The notes beneath the pieces are model-generated. The model was given only the letters and a program-made list of their open reading frames with translations, ran no database searches and was not told the origin of the DNA. Position numbers and translations under genes: made by a program. Below are positions 23,497 through 33,674 of a stretch of 37,338 nt of DNA, one piece after another (the first letter of the stretch is position 1; each line of letters starts with the position of its first letter). Source of the stretch: an uncultured Oscillospiraceae bacterium (GTDB lineage: Bacteria > Bacillota > Clostridia > Oscillospirales > Acutalibacteraceae); contig CASDTR010000002.1 in the NCBI GenBank assembly GCA_949283785.1, forward strand, positions 1-37,338, read 5' to 3'.

Positions 23497-24342
23497 ATGA
23501 ATACAAATTTATGGATAGCTTTAACAGCGGCAATAATATTCGATGCGGCAGCCGTATATCTTGAAGCTAAAAGAAAAAAGACAAATATCAATAAAAAGGC
23601 AAAATCAAAAATTAAAGTATTATTTAACGTTTTCGCTGTAATATTGACAACCTCATTGATTTTTGAATTGTCCGGAATTTACATTACACCGAATCGGGAA
23701 AAATTTTATTTTAATCCTCCGCAGGAAAATACGGATAAAATGATAGCTCTGACCTTTGATGACGGTCCCGGTCCCTATACCGACGAGCTGATTGACGGTC
23801 TTGAAAAATTAAACGCGAAGGCAACATTTTTTTTGGTCGGTAAGAGAATAGGCAAATACCCTGATACGGTTGTCAAAATGGCGCAGAACGGTCATCTTAT
23901 CGGAAATCACACATACAATCATGTTAAACTTACCTCTCAAATAAAAAAAGAAATAGATAAAACCAATGAGGAAATTAAAGAACTCACTGGCGAAACTCCT
24001 CAATTCTTCAGGCCTCCTTTCGGCGCATATAACGCCGTTACCTTAAATTATGCAGATATGATAAGCGTAAGATGGTCTAAAGATACGATTGACTGGAAAT
24101 ATGAAGACGAGGAAAGACTCTACAGATATCTTATAAAAAACGCCGACGACGGAGAAATTTTTCTGATGCATGACGTTGAAGAAACAACGGTTAAAGGAGT
24201 TTTGAGAGCCATTGAGACTCTGCAAAAACAGGGATATAAATTTGTACGCGCGGACCAGCTGCTTTGCAGAAACGGTGACGGACTTCTAAAGGGAATAGGT
24301 TACAGAAAATGTGAAAAGGATAAATCTCCCGTTCATTTCTGA
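23497..24342 (+). CDS. Membrane-anchored CE4 polysaccharide deacetylase
   Basis: A 281-residue protein. A first hydrophobic helix (about 4-22), a basic stretch, and a second helix (about 41-63) place the catalytic domain outside the cell. The NodB-homology domain (about 83-255) has all CE4 motifs: TFDDG (D88, D89), H138-T-Y-N-H142 for the metal, RPPFG (R172), DTIDWK and the late LMHD (H225). Such enzymes remove acetyl groups from GlcNAc or MurNAc of peptidoglycan or from exopolysaccharide; the PdaA/PdaC and spore-type groups are possible relatives. GGGAG lies 6 nt before ATG 23497. It has its own transcription unit after the kinase terminator, although the nearby two-component system may respond to the envelope too. 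It ends at a terminator shared with gyrA. Confidence 0.92.
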   Translation: MNTNLWIALTAAIIFDAAAVYLEAKRKKTNINKKAKSKIKVLFNVFAVILTTSLIFELSGIYITPNREKFYFNPPQENTDKMIALTFDDGPGPYTDELIDGLEKLNAKATFFLVGKRIGKYPDTVVKMAQNGHLIGNHTYNHVKLTSQIKKEIDKTNEEIKELTGETPQFFRPPFGAYNAVTLNYADMISVRWSKDTIDWKYEDEERLYRYLIKNADDGEIFLMHDVEETTVKGVLRAIETLQKQGYKFVRADQLLCRNGDGLLKGIGYRKCEKDKSPVHF

Positions 24343-24373
24343 CATACCATATAATCTGTAATTAATTTAAGAA

Positions 24374-24410
24374 AAAACCTGCAATAAGCTTTCGGCTTAC
24401 CGCAGGTTTT
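24374..24410. terminator. Bidirectional terminator between the deacetylase and gyrA
   Basis: The stem AAAACCTGC / GCAGGTTTT continues inward with TAAGC / GCTTA. T-rich runs flank both ends (TTTTACTTTT on plus, GGTTTTTTC on minus). It sits between two convergent genes. Confidence 0.88.
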
Positions 24411-24437
24411 ACTTTTGCTCTTTGCTATTATAATGTA

Positions 24438-27011
24438 TTACTCTTCCGATTCGGAAGCTTCATTTTCTAAAGCTCCCTCGCTTTCTGCCTTCACGTCGGT
24501 TGATGCGCTCTCCTGAGCGATTTCTTCTCCTGAGCGCTCGGTTCTGTCATCAGTCTCCTCGGGGACGGCGGTTTCCTCGCTTTCCTCCTCGTGGTCGGCT
24601 CCCGCAACGGTTACAACCTTTTCGCCCTCGCTTACGCGCATGAGCCTTACTCCCTTCGCAGGACGGTTGAATTCGCTTATGTCTTCGGCGTAAATCCTGA
24701 TGATTATACCGTCTGAGGAGATGAGGATTACATCCTCGCCGTCGCTTACGGTGCGTATTGCCGCCACGTCTCCGTATTCTGCGGTGCGGTAGTTTTTAAG
24801 TCCCTTGCCGCCTCTCGACTGAATTCGGTAATCCTTTTCGCTGCTTCTTCTGCCGTAGCCTGTTTCGCTTACGGTGAGGACGCTGTCGCCCTCGTGAAGC
24901 ACCGCCATTCCGATAACCTCGTCGCCTTCGTCAAGCTCTATGGATTTGACGCCTCTGGCGGTTCTGCCGAGAGGTCTTACGTCGCTTTCACTGAATCGAA
25001 TTGACATACCCTTTTTGGTCGCCACAAGCAAATCATCGTTTCCGCTTGTAAGGTGTACCCATGCAAGCTCGTCGTCATCGTCAAGGGTTACGGCTATAAC
25101 GCCGCTCTTTCTGACATTTGCGTAAACCTCAAGGGGTGTGCGCTTTATGATGCCTTTTCTCGTAACCATGCAAAGGTACGCGCCCTCTTCAAACTGTGGC
25201 ACCCTTATCATAGCCGATACCCTCTCGCCCTGTTCAACGGGGATAAGGTTGACTACGTTCATGCCCTTGCTGGTTCTGCCGCCTTCGGGAATTTCATATC
25301 CCTTTAAGCGGTATGCTCTGCCCTTTGAAGTAAAGAACATCACATACTCATGGGTAGAGCAGGTGAACATGGTCTCTGCAACGTCCTCTTCGCGGCGTGT
25401 CATACCCATGACGCCTCTTCCGCCTCTGCGCTGGAGCTTGTAGGAGTCAACGGGCAGACGCTTTGTGTATCCCATTGTGGTAAGGGTGAATACACAGGTT
25501 TCCTCGGGGATAAGGTCCTCAATATCGACCTCGCCCGTTACGTTTGCAATCTCGGTCCTTCTCTCGTCTCCGAATTTATCAGCGATCTCCCTTGCCTCGG
25601 TTTTGATGATTTCCATTATCTTGCTTTCGTCGCCGAGAATCTCAAGAAGCTCCTGAATCTTGACTTTGAGTGAAGCAAGCTCTTCTTCAATCTTCTGCCT
25701 TTCGAGACCCGTAAGCTGTCCGATACGCATCTGGACTATAGCCTGAGCCTGGATGTCATCAAGGGCAAAGCGTTCCATAAGGGCGGCTTTCGCTGAGGGT
25801 ATATCCTTTGAAGCCCTGATAATTGCGATGACTTCGTCTATAAAGTCGATGGCAACCATGAGTCCCTCTAAGATATGGGCTCTGTCTTGAGCTTTTTTAA
25901 GGTCAAAGTTTGTTCTGCGGACTATTACCTCGCGCTGATACTCTATATAATTCTGAAGGATTTCCTTTAAGTTGAGAACTTTCGGCTCACCGTTTACAAG
26001 GGCTATCATAATCGCGCCGAAAGTAACCTGCATCTGGGTGTAAGAATAGAGCTGATTTAACACAACCTGGGGATTTGCGTCCCTTTTAAGGTCTATGGCG
26101 ACATGGATGCCCTCTCTGGAGGAGTAGTCGCTGACACCCGAAATACCCTCTATTCTCTTTTCCTTAACAAGGTCGGCAATGGATTCTATGAGTCTTGCCT
26201 TATTTACCTGATATGGAAGCTCGGAAATATTGATTGTGAATCTTCCGTTTTTCTTCTCTTCGATTTCGGCTCTGGCCCTTACGAAAATCCTGCCGCGGCC
26301 AGTGGCATAGGCGGCCCTTATACCCGCCTTGCCCATAATTATGCCCGCCGTGGGAAAATCCGGTCCCTTGATGTGCTCCATAAGCTCGGGGAGCTCTGCG
26401 TCGGGGTTATCGATAAGGCAGCACATGCCGTCCACAACCTCTCTGAGATTGTGGGGAGGGATATTTGTGGCCATACCTACGGCGATACCCGTTGAACCGT
26501 TTACGAGAAGGTTCGGGAAACGTGAAGGAAGCACTACGGGCTCCTTGTGGTTGTCGTCGTAGTTGGGGATAAAGTCAACAGTATTCTTATCTATGTTTCT
26601 GAGCATTTCCATGGAGATTTTGCTCATCTTGGCCTCAGTGTAACGGTATGCGGCAGGGGGGTCTCCGTCGATTGAACCGAAGTTTCCGTGACCGTCAACG
26701 AGGGTATATCTCATTGAAAAGCTCTGAGCAAGCCTTACGAGGGCGTCGTAAACTGAAGCGTCGCCGTGGGGGTGATATTTACCCAGAACGTCGCCGACCG
26801 TGGCGGCGCACTTTTTATAGGGTTTTTCGGGATAAAGTCCCGCCTCGTACATGGTGTAGAGTATTCTCCTGTGAACGGGCTTCAAACCGTCCCTTACATC
26901 GGGAAGAGCTCTTGAAACGATGACCGACATGGAGTAGTCAAGGAATGACTTTCTCATTTCCTTGTTGATGTCAACATTTACTATGCTCTGCCTTTCAAAA
27001 TCTAAGCTCAT
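24438..27011 (-). CDS. gyrA: DNA gyrase subunit A
   Basis: An 857-residue type IIA topoisomerase A subunit. The N-terminal breakage-reunion domain has [17 protein letters not shown], the [21 protein letters not shown] and the catalytic Tyr124 in AYRYTEA. The C-terminal beta-pinwheel has the gyrase box [10 protein letters not shown] and repeated GRxxR-type blade motifs ([32 protein letters not shown]). The last 60 residues are a Glu/Ser-rich tail. With GyrB it introduces negative supercoils in an ATP-dependent way. The residue matching E. coli Ser83 is Ala85 here, the arrangement seen in some lineages with lower quinolone sensitivity. The ribosome site is weak (AAGGG, 9-10 nt from ATG). It is the last gene of the replication cluster. 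Confidence 0.98.
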   Translation of the reverse strand: MSLDFERQSIVNVDINKEMRKSFLDYSMSVIVSRALPDVRDGLKPVHRRILYTMYEAGLYPEKPYKKCAATVGDVLGKYHPHGDASVYDALVRLAQSFSMRYTLVDGHGNFGSIDGDPPAAYRYTEAKMSKISMEMLRNIDKNTVDFIPNYDDNHKEPVVLPSRFPNLLVNGSTGIAVGMATNIPPHNLREVVDGMCCLIDNPDAELPELMEHIKGPDFPTAGIIMGKAGIRAAYATGRGRIFVRARAEIEEKKNGRFTINISELPYQVNKARLIESIADLVKEKRIEGISGVSDYSSREGIHVAIDLKRDANPQVVLNQLYSYTQMQVTFGAIMIALVNGEPKVLNLKEILQNYIEYQREVIVRRTNFDLKKAQDRAHILEGLMVAIDFIDEVIAIIRASKDIPSAKAALMERFALDDIQAQAIVQMRIGQLTGLERQKIEEELASLKVKIQELLEILGDESKIMEIIKTEAREIADKFGDERRTEIANVTGEVDIEDLIPEETCVFTLTTMGYTKRLPVDSYKLQRRGGRGVMGMTRREEDVAETMFTCSTHEYVMFFTSKGRAYRLKGYEIPEGGRTSKGMNVVNLIPVEQGERVSAMIRVPQFEEGAYLCMVTRKGIIKRTPLEVYANVRKSGVIAVTLDDDDELAWVHLTSGNDDLLVATKKGMSIRFSESDVRPLGRTARGVKSIELDEGDEVIGMAVLHEGDSVLTVSETGYGRRSSEKDYRIQSRGGKGLKNYRTAEYGDVAAIRTVSDGEDVILISSDGIIIRIYAEDISEFNRPAKGVRLMRVSEGEKVVTVAGADHEEESEETAVPEETDDRTERSGEEIAQESASTDVKAESEGALENEASESEE

Positions 27012-27051
27012 CTTTATCAGCCCTTATCTTTAAAATATTTGTTCCTTGCTT

Positions 27052-27630
27052 TTATATAAATTCGGAAAAACTTGAATTGTGGAATACACTTTCCGCTTTT
27101 TCATAGAGTATGGAGGAAATTCTGTCGTTTGTATCCCCGCTCAAGCTCTGCTTCGGAATGCTTATACATTCGTGGCTTTCCCTGAGAAGCACCGAAAAGG
27201 TCTTGCTGCTCTCCCTGATAAATTTTATCTTTTCATAGGGGATAACGTCCTCGGCGGAGTCTATGGAATATTTCATGTATTCCTCATAAAACTCAATGTA
27301 GCAGGGTTTTTTATCAAGCTCCCGCAAAGTAAAAAGCCTCATCCTGTTCCTCTTTATTATTTTAAAGGGAATATGGAAAATAACCGCAATTAGCAGAAGA
27401 AAAATCAAAAAGTCAAATACAAAGGAGGCAAAGGTAAACCTGCTGTCCCCTTCGGCCAGGAAAAGAGCCTTGAGAGTTGTGTTCGCAAAGGTGAATATGG
27501 CTATGACCACTCCCCCCGCGATTTTATTCTCACGCCTTAAAAGACCGATTTTTTTTTCTTTCCACATTTCGCTTTCCGTAAAATTTTCCTTTACCATGCG
27601 GTAATCTATTCTCAAAAGACAATCTTCCAT
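27052..27630 (-). CDS. YcxB-like membrane protein of unknown function
   Basis: A 192-residue protein with two hydrophobic spans in the middle (starting GGVVIAIFTFA and FLIFLLLIAVIF), then a basic stretch and a C-terminal beta-rich cytoplasmic part (YIEFYEEYMKYSIDSAEDVIPYEKIKFIRES ... CISIPKQSL), which matches the YcxB-like pattern of small Firmicutes membrane proteins. The function is unknown. The start is ATG 27630, because AAGGCGG lies 5 nt upstream; the longer frame starts with TTG and no ribosome site. It lies 49 nt after gyrB and 40 nt before gyrA, so it is cotranscribed with the gyrase genes, an uncommon insertion. Confidence 0.75.
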   Translation of the reverse strand: MEDCLLRIDYRMVKENFTESEMWKEKKIGLLRRENKIAGGVVIAIFTFANTTLKALFLAEGDSRFTFASFVFDFLIFLLLIAVIFHIPFKIIKRNRMRLFTLRELDKKPCYIEFYEEYMKYSIDSAEDVIPYEKIKFIRESSKTFSVLLRESHECISIPKQSLSGDTNDRISSILYEKAESVFHNSSFSEFI

Positions 27631-27679
27631 ATTAACCGCCTTTTCCGCTTTTTTCTTTGACAAAGGTCAGGGGTAAATC

Positions 27680-29686
<2,007 letters not shown>

Positions 29687-29802
29687 TTAACAAAAGCCTT
29701 CCTCAAAGGGCTGATATATAAAAATCTGAAATTACAGTTTTTATTAAGATAATCCTTTGCCGAGGCTCAAGGCCTCACTGCGTTTTTGCTTTTATGAAAG
29801 CG

Positions 29803-30096
29803 TTATTTTATATTCTTCTCAATATTGGATAAATTTTCCACAAAGCCTGTCCTTTTTAAAAGGGTTTGACAGGAAATCTGCGATATATATACCACCCTTC
29901 CGCTCTTTCTCGTCTCATCCTCGCAGACAATAAAGGATTTAGGAAGCTCATAGGAAACGTTTATAACGTCCCCCGCCTTTTCAGCCGCTGCAAGATAATC
30001 CCTTGAAGCCTTTGCGACAGTAGCGGTGTCAAGGTCGAAGATACCTATTATTTTGTCGAGAGTGACTACCGTGTCCTGTCCCAAGTGCAGATACAA
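29803..30096 (-). CDS. remB: RemB-like DUF370 regulator (YaaB)
   Basis: A 97-residue protein starting MYLHLGQDTVVTLDKIIGIFDLDTAT, the hallmark of the RemB/YaaB (DUF370) family found between recF and gyrB in Bacillota. In Bacillus the relative acts with RemA in extracellular-matrix gene control. The C-terminal part (SGRVVYISQISCQTLLKR) is also typical. The start ATG 30096 is preceded by GGGAGG at about 12 nt. It follows recF by 66 nt in the same transcript direction. Confidence 0.85.
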   Translation of the reverse strand: MYLHLGQDTVVTLDKIIGIFDLDTATVAKASRDYLAAAEKAGDVINVSYELPKSFIVCEDETRKSGRVVYISQISCQTLLKRTGFVENLSNIEKNIK

Positions 30097-30162
30097 GTCT
30101 TTTTCCTCCCTGATGAAAATCTGTTCAAATCACTCTTTCACTTAAGTAATATCTGAAAGAAA

Positions 30163-31338
30163 TCATTTTTTTGAATATTCTTTTACTTCTCCGTTTTTTA
30201 CCTCGAAAATCTTTCCTGCGCACATATTAAGAGCGGGAGTCGAATCGCAGCAGGTGATAAAAACCTGCTTGTCTCTGATACGGTTTAAAATATAATCCTG
30301 TCTTGACGGATCAAGCTCGCTCATTACGTCGTCAAGAAGTATTACGGGAGAAGTGTCTGTTATTTTTTTTAAGACCTCAGCCTCTGCAAGCTTAAGAGCA
30401 AGAGCGCAAGAGCGCTGCTGTCCCTGAGAGCCGAAGGAGCGGGCAGAAACCAAGTTTACCTTTATTTCAAAATCATCTCTGTGGGGTCCGCAGGAGGTGG
30501 TTCCGTTTGAAATGTCATCTTTCCTGTGCTTTACGAGATTTGAAAAAAGTCTTCTGTAAATTTCATTTCTTACAGCTTTACCTTCGGAATCAACGGGTAC
30601 CTTTCCTCTGTCTGCTTTTATTTCAAATATTTCTCCGTCCTTTTCACAGATATTTCTGATAGATGGAGAATACTCAAAAGAAAAACCTTCTCTGTTTGCG
30701 GACAGCTCGTCATATATCTGCACGGCTTCATTTTTTAACAGCTGCGTATATTCATAGCGATATATAACTACATCAGCTCCGTAAAAGGCAAGCTTTTCGT
30801 CCCACACATCAAGAGTATCGGAAAGAGAGGGCGTTGAATAGAGGCTTTTAAGCAATGTATTTCTCTGTTTCAAAACTCTGTTATAGGAAGAGAGAATCTT
30901 TGCGTAGAGAGGCTTTGACTGAGCCACAGCCATATCTATAAATTTTCTTCTCTCCTCAGGTGAGCCCTTGACTATATTTAAGTGGACGGGAGAAAAAGCC
31001 ACCGCGCTGAAAACGCCTATCATTTCCCTTACGCTCTGTGTTTTCACTTCGTTGAGAGTTACGCTCCGCCTTTTATCAATTGTCATTTCGGCTTTTTGTT
31101 CTCTGCCGCCTGCGTAAAACTCAAATTCAAGATTTGCCGTCTCTTCGCCGAAGGCGATGAGCTCACTGTCCTTAGAACCCCGAAAGCTTTTGCAGCCCGT
31201 AAAAAGCCACATAGCCTCTATAAGATTTGTCTTTCCCTGAGCGTTGTCTCCGCAGATCAAATTGATTCCGGGATCTGGATTTATTTCAATCTCTTTTAAA
31301 TTACGGTAATTTTTAGCTTTAAGCGTCAGCGCTTTCAT
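30163..31338 (-). CDS. recF: DNA replication and repair protein RecF
   Basis: A 391-residue SMC-like ATPase, slightly longer than usual (360-370). Walker A is GDNAQGKTN (30-38), the signature region is SQGQQRSCALALKLAE and Walker B is PVILLDDVMSELD. It loads RecA at gapped DNA together with RecO and RecR. Its start overlaps the yaaA stop by 20 nt, giving translational coupling that is typical of this locus. Confidence 0.97.
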   Translation of the reverse strand: MKALTLKAKNYRNLKEIEINPDPGINLICGDNAQGKTNLIEAMWLFTGCKSFRGSKDSELIAFGEETANLEFEFYAGGREQKAEMTIDKRRSVTLNEVKTQSVREMIGVFSAVAFSPVHLNIVKGSPEERRKFIDMAVAQSKPLYAKILSSYNRVLKQRNTLLKSLYSTPSLSDTLDVWDEKLAFYGADVVIYRYEYTQLLKNEAVQIYDELSANREGFSFEYSPSIRNICEKDGEIFEIKADRGKVPVDSEGKAVRNEIYRRLFSNLVKHRKDDISNGTTSCGPHRDDFEIKVNLVSARSFGSQGQQRSCALALKLAEAEVLKKITDTSPVILLDDVMSELDPSRQDYILNRIRDKQVFITCCDSTPALNMCAGKIFEVKNGEVKEYSKK

Positions 31339-31579
31339 TCGCTTTTACCTCATAAAGCCTTCCGCCAAATTCCGCGACGTCTCCGTCTCTGAGTTTTTTG
31401 CCTCTGGCAGTACATATTTCGCCGTTTACCTTTACCTCTTCATTTTGTATGGCGATTTTGGCATGTCCGCCGCTTTGAACTGCGTCGGCAAGCTTTAAAA
31501 ATGCATCCAGCTTTATAAACGGAGAATTTATCTCTATTATTTTTTTAGGTTTTTCTTTGATCTTAACTTTTATCTTCAT
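31319..31579 (-). CDS. yaaA: S4-domain RNA-binding protein YaaA
   Basis: An 86-residue protein with one S4 fold (FIKLDAFLKLADAVQSGGHAKIAIQNEEVKVNGE followed by RGKKLRDGD). The small S4 protein between dnaN and recF is standard in Bacillota. It probably binds structured RNA, perhaps on the ribosome. It overlaps recF by 20 nt, and GGAGG lies a few nt upstream of ATG 31579. Confidence 0.9.
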   Translation of the reverse strand: MKIKVKIKEKPKKIIEINSPFIKLDAFLKLADAVQSGGHAKIAIQNEEVKVNGEICTARGKKLRDGDVAEFGGRLYEVKANESADA

Positions 31580-31630
31580 ATGAAAAATCCTCCTTTATAA
31601 AGATCGGCATTTGAAAGCGCCGCTCTTTAT

Positions 31631-32167
31631 TTATTCGACTCCGGCTGAAAGTTCTTCAAAAAACTCATTCGTAAATTTGTTCATCTCTTCGCATAAAGGA
31701 ATCGTTTCAGGCAAGCAGCAAAAATTTTTATCTAAAACATTTTTTTGCATATAATTCATTGTTTCTTTAAGAGATTGACCCCTGACCGAACCTGTAATCA
31801 GAGTTTTAACAATTAAATATGTTTTGCCGCCTTCCAAAATATGTGCATCATGCAATATTTTTCCTTCTATGGTTTCCGGTATTTCTTCTCTTTGCGATTC
31901 CCATGATATTTTTATGATTTTAGATATACGCTCTTTATCATAATCATGTATTTCCAACCATTTTTTTATTTTTTCTTCATCTCTGTATATGAATCCATGA
32001 AAATACGCTGCCAACATGAGACACTCTTTATCTGCTTCATAGTGACTGATAGAAAGTATTTTATCAATCATTTTTTTAACTAATTCAATATGCCACATAT
32101 TATGCATAATATCCTTAGTTATATAGTACGGTTCGGCAAAGGCTGAAATTTCTTTTTCATCTATCAT
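31631..32167 (-). CDS. HD-superfamily-like protein with altered metal motif
   Basis: A 178-residue mostly helical protein. The pattern resembles small HD phosphohydrolases: MWHIELVKK (H26) near the start, AAYFHGF (H57) where HD is expected, and EGKILHDAHILEGG (H106, D107) later. The second position of the HD pair is Gly58, so one metal ligand is missing and activity is doubtful. The middle is unusually rich in Lys and Ile and the DNA is more AT-rich than the flanking replication genes, which suggests later insertion. The start is ATG 32167, 6 nt after AAAGGTG; the longer frame begins with GTG. It lies between dnaN and yaaA, where most relatives have no gene. Confidence 0.75.
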   Translation of the reverse strand: MIDEKEISAFAEPYYITKDIMHNMWHIELVKKMIDKILSISHYEADKECLMLAAYFHGFIYRDEEKIKKWLEIHDYDKERISKIIKISWESQREEIPETIEGKILHDAHILEGGKTYLIVKTLITGSVRGQSLKETMNYMQKNVLDKNFCCLPETIPLCEEMNKFTNEFFEELSAGVE

Positions 32168-32320
32168 ACAGCGCACCTTTAAATCTTATATTAGCTGATT
32201 TATTAGATTACAGCATTCATTATTATTGATAGTTAATACCGTTTTCAGAATCTAAATCTCTAAAAATTGATAATAAGTTTTTAAATTAACAGACAGCCTT
32301 TTTGACAGCACAAAATAAGA

Positions 32321-33421
32321 TCATTTAAGCCTTACGGGAAGTACAAGGAACAAAAAGCTTTCTCCCTGCGGCGGAAGAATTATTATGGGAGAAACGGGGC
32401 TGTTGAGCTTTATGAGAACTTCATCGGTATCGCATACCCTGAGGGCTTCAATGAGGAATCTGTTATTGAACCCTATCTCGATTCTATCGCCGTCTATTTC
32501 GGCGGAAATCTTATCGTTTGCGGTTCCCAGAGATGTAATACTTGAAATTTTAATGGTGTTGTCATCAAAAATGCACCTTACGGGGCTTTTAAGCCTGTCC
32601 GTAATAAGAAGCGAGGTCCTGTCGATACTGCTCATGAGTGTCTTGGTGCTTACCCTGACATTTGTGGTAAAAGAAGCAGGAACAGCACTCTTGTAGTCGA
32701 GAAACTCTCCTTCAAGAAGCCTTGAAACTATGCTGTATCCGTTCACTTCGAAAACGATATGTCTTTTACCAACTCCGAGAGAAACATCTGCTTCCTCTTC
32801 ATCAATAAGCTTCATTACCTCTGAAAGGGTCTTTCCGGGAACGATAAAGGAAAGCTCTTCTCCGTCGTAATCAATTTCTTCCGTTCTTATGGCAAGACGA
32901 ACTCCGTCAACAGCGATAAGCTTTATGAGATTTTTTTCTATTTCAAACTTTATTCCTGTATAAACAACATTGCTGTTATTGTCGGCAACTGCAAATATAG
33001 TCTGTCTTATCATGTTTTTGAGAATTCCCTGGTCTATTATGACGGGAGCTCCGCCCGTAACGCTGGGAAGCTCAGGATATTCCTCCGCTGAAATTCCGTT
33101 GAGAGAGTAATTTGTCTCTCCGCTTCTTATATAGCAAAGCTGTCTTGCATCAGCTTCGATTTCAACTTCTTCATCAGGCAGTCTGCGGATAATATCGCAG
33201 AGATATCGAGCGTTCAATATTATGCTTCCGTCCTGTTCGATCTTTGCCTCAATAGATGTATTTATACCTACCTCAAGATCGTATCCCGTAAGGTAGAGCT
33301 TTCCGTTTTCCGCCTTTAATAAAATGCCTTCTATGGCAGGAATTGAGGTTTTTGTGGAAACCGCCCTCTGAACGTTCTGGCATGCCTGAGAGAGAGTTTC
33401 GGTATTGCAAACTATCTTCAT
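32321..33421 (-). CDS. dnaN: DNA polymerase III beta sliding clamp
   Basis: A 366-residue clamp with the three-domain pattern. Domain 1 begins MKIVCNTETLSQACQNVQRAVSTKTSIPAIEGILL. Domains 2 and 3 show ISAEEYPELPSV and IEIGFNNRFLIEAL. The end is SPVSPIIILPPQGESFLFLVLPVRLK, close to the usual protein-binding C-terminal PMR-type end, here with PVRL. AGGAGG lies 8 nt before ATG 33421. It follows dnaA by 253 nt of non-coding DNA that looks like part of the origin. Confidence 0.98.
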   Translation of the reverse strand: MKIVCNTETLSQACQNVQRAVSTKTSIPAIEGILLKAENGKLYLTGYDLEVGINTSIEAKIEQDGSIILNARYLCDIIRRLPDEEVEIEADARQLCYIRSGETNYSLNGISAEEYPELPSVTGGAPVIIDQGILKNMIRQTIFAVADNNSNVVYTGIKFEIEKNLIKLIAVDGVRLAIRTEEIDYDGEELSFIVPGKTLSEVMKLIDEEEADVSLGVGKRHIVFEVNGYSIVSRLLEGEFLDYKSAVPASFTTNVRVSTKTLMSSIDRTSLLITDRLKSPVRCIFDDNTIKISSITSLGTANDKISAEIDGDRIEIGFNNRFLIEALRVCDTDEVLIKLNSPVSPIIILPPQGESFLFLVLPVRLK

Positions 33422-33441
33422 CCCGTTTACCTCCTGAAAGA

Positions 33442-33460
33442 CCGGAAAATTTTTTTCCGG
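33442..33460 (-). repeat. Hairpin in the dnaN leader
   Basis: CCGGAAAA and TTTTCCGG (8 bp) with a 3-nt centre lie about 20 nt before the dnaN start, just upstream of its AGGAGG. It may tune dnaN translation or be part of the origin. Confidence 0.4.
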
Positions 33461-33663
33461 ATTATTTAAATAAATATATAATTTATTTTTTAGTAGTAAC
33501 AGTAGGGGCTGTTGAAACTGTTGAAACAGTTCCGAAAGCCTTGCCGCTTATGAATTTGCCGAACTTTTTTAAATGTTCAAGTCAAAGGAAAAATTTGTTA
33601 ATGATTTTAAAGTTTTTCTGTTTTCCAATCGTCTGTGGAAACTTTCATGTGGAATGTGGAAGA
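33461..33663. other. Predicted origin unwinding element (dnaA-dnaN gap)
   Basis: Read in the dnaA direction (minus strand) the gap shows three DnaA-box-like 9-mers with the TCCACA core (TCTTCCACA, CATTCCACA, GTTTCCACA; 33663-33655, 33656-33648, 33642-33634). Further on come two tandem GTTTCAACA copies (33527-33510), CCCC, then CTACTGTTACTACTA (33505-33491) and an AT-rich tract (33490-33461). On the complementary strand the trinucleotides read TAG-TAG-TAA-CAG-TAG. Box, GC-rich, DnaA-trio and AT-rich tract is the order of the basal unwinding system described in Bacillus. The placement is seen; the function is inferred. Confidence 0.65.
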
Positions 33664-33674
33664 AACTGTTAAAA

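Noticed and set aside
33510-33527. Tandem TGTTGAAAC as a CRISPR-like or mobile repeat
   Set aside because: Only two adjacent copies in the origin gap; best read as degenerate DnaA sites.
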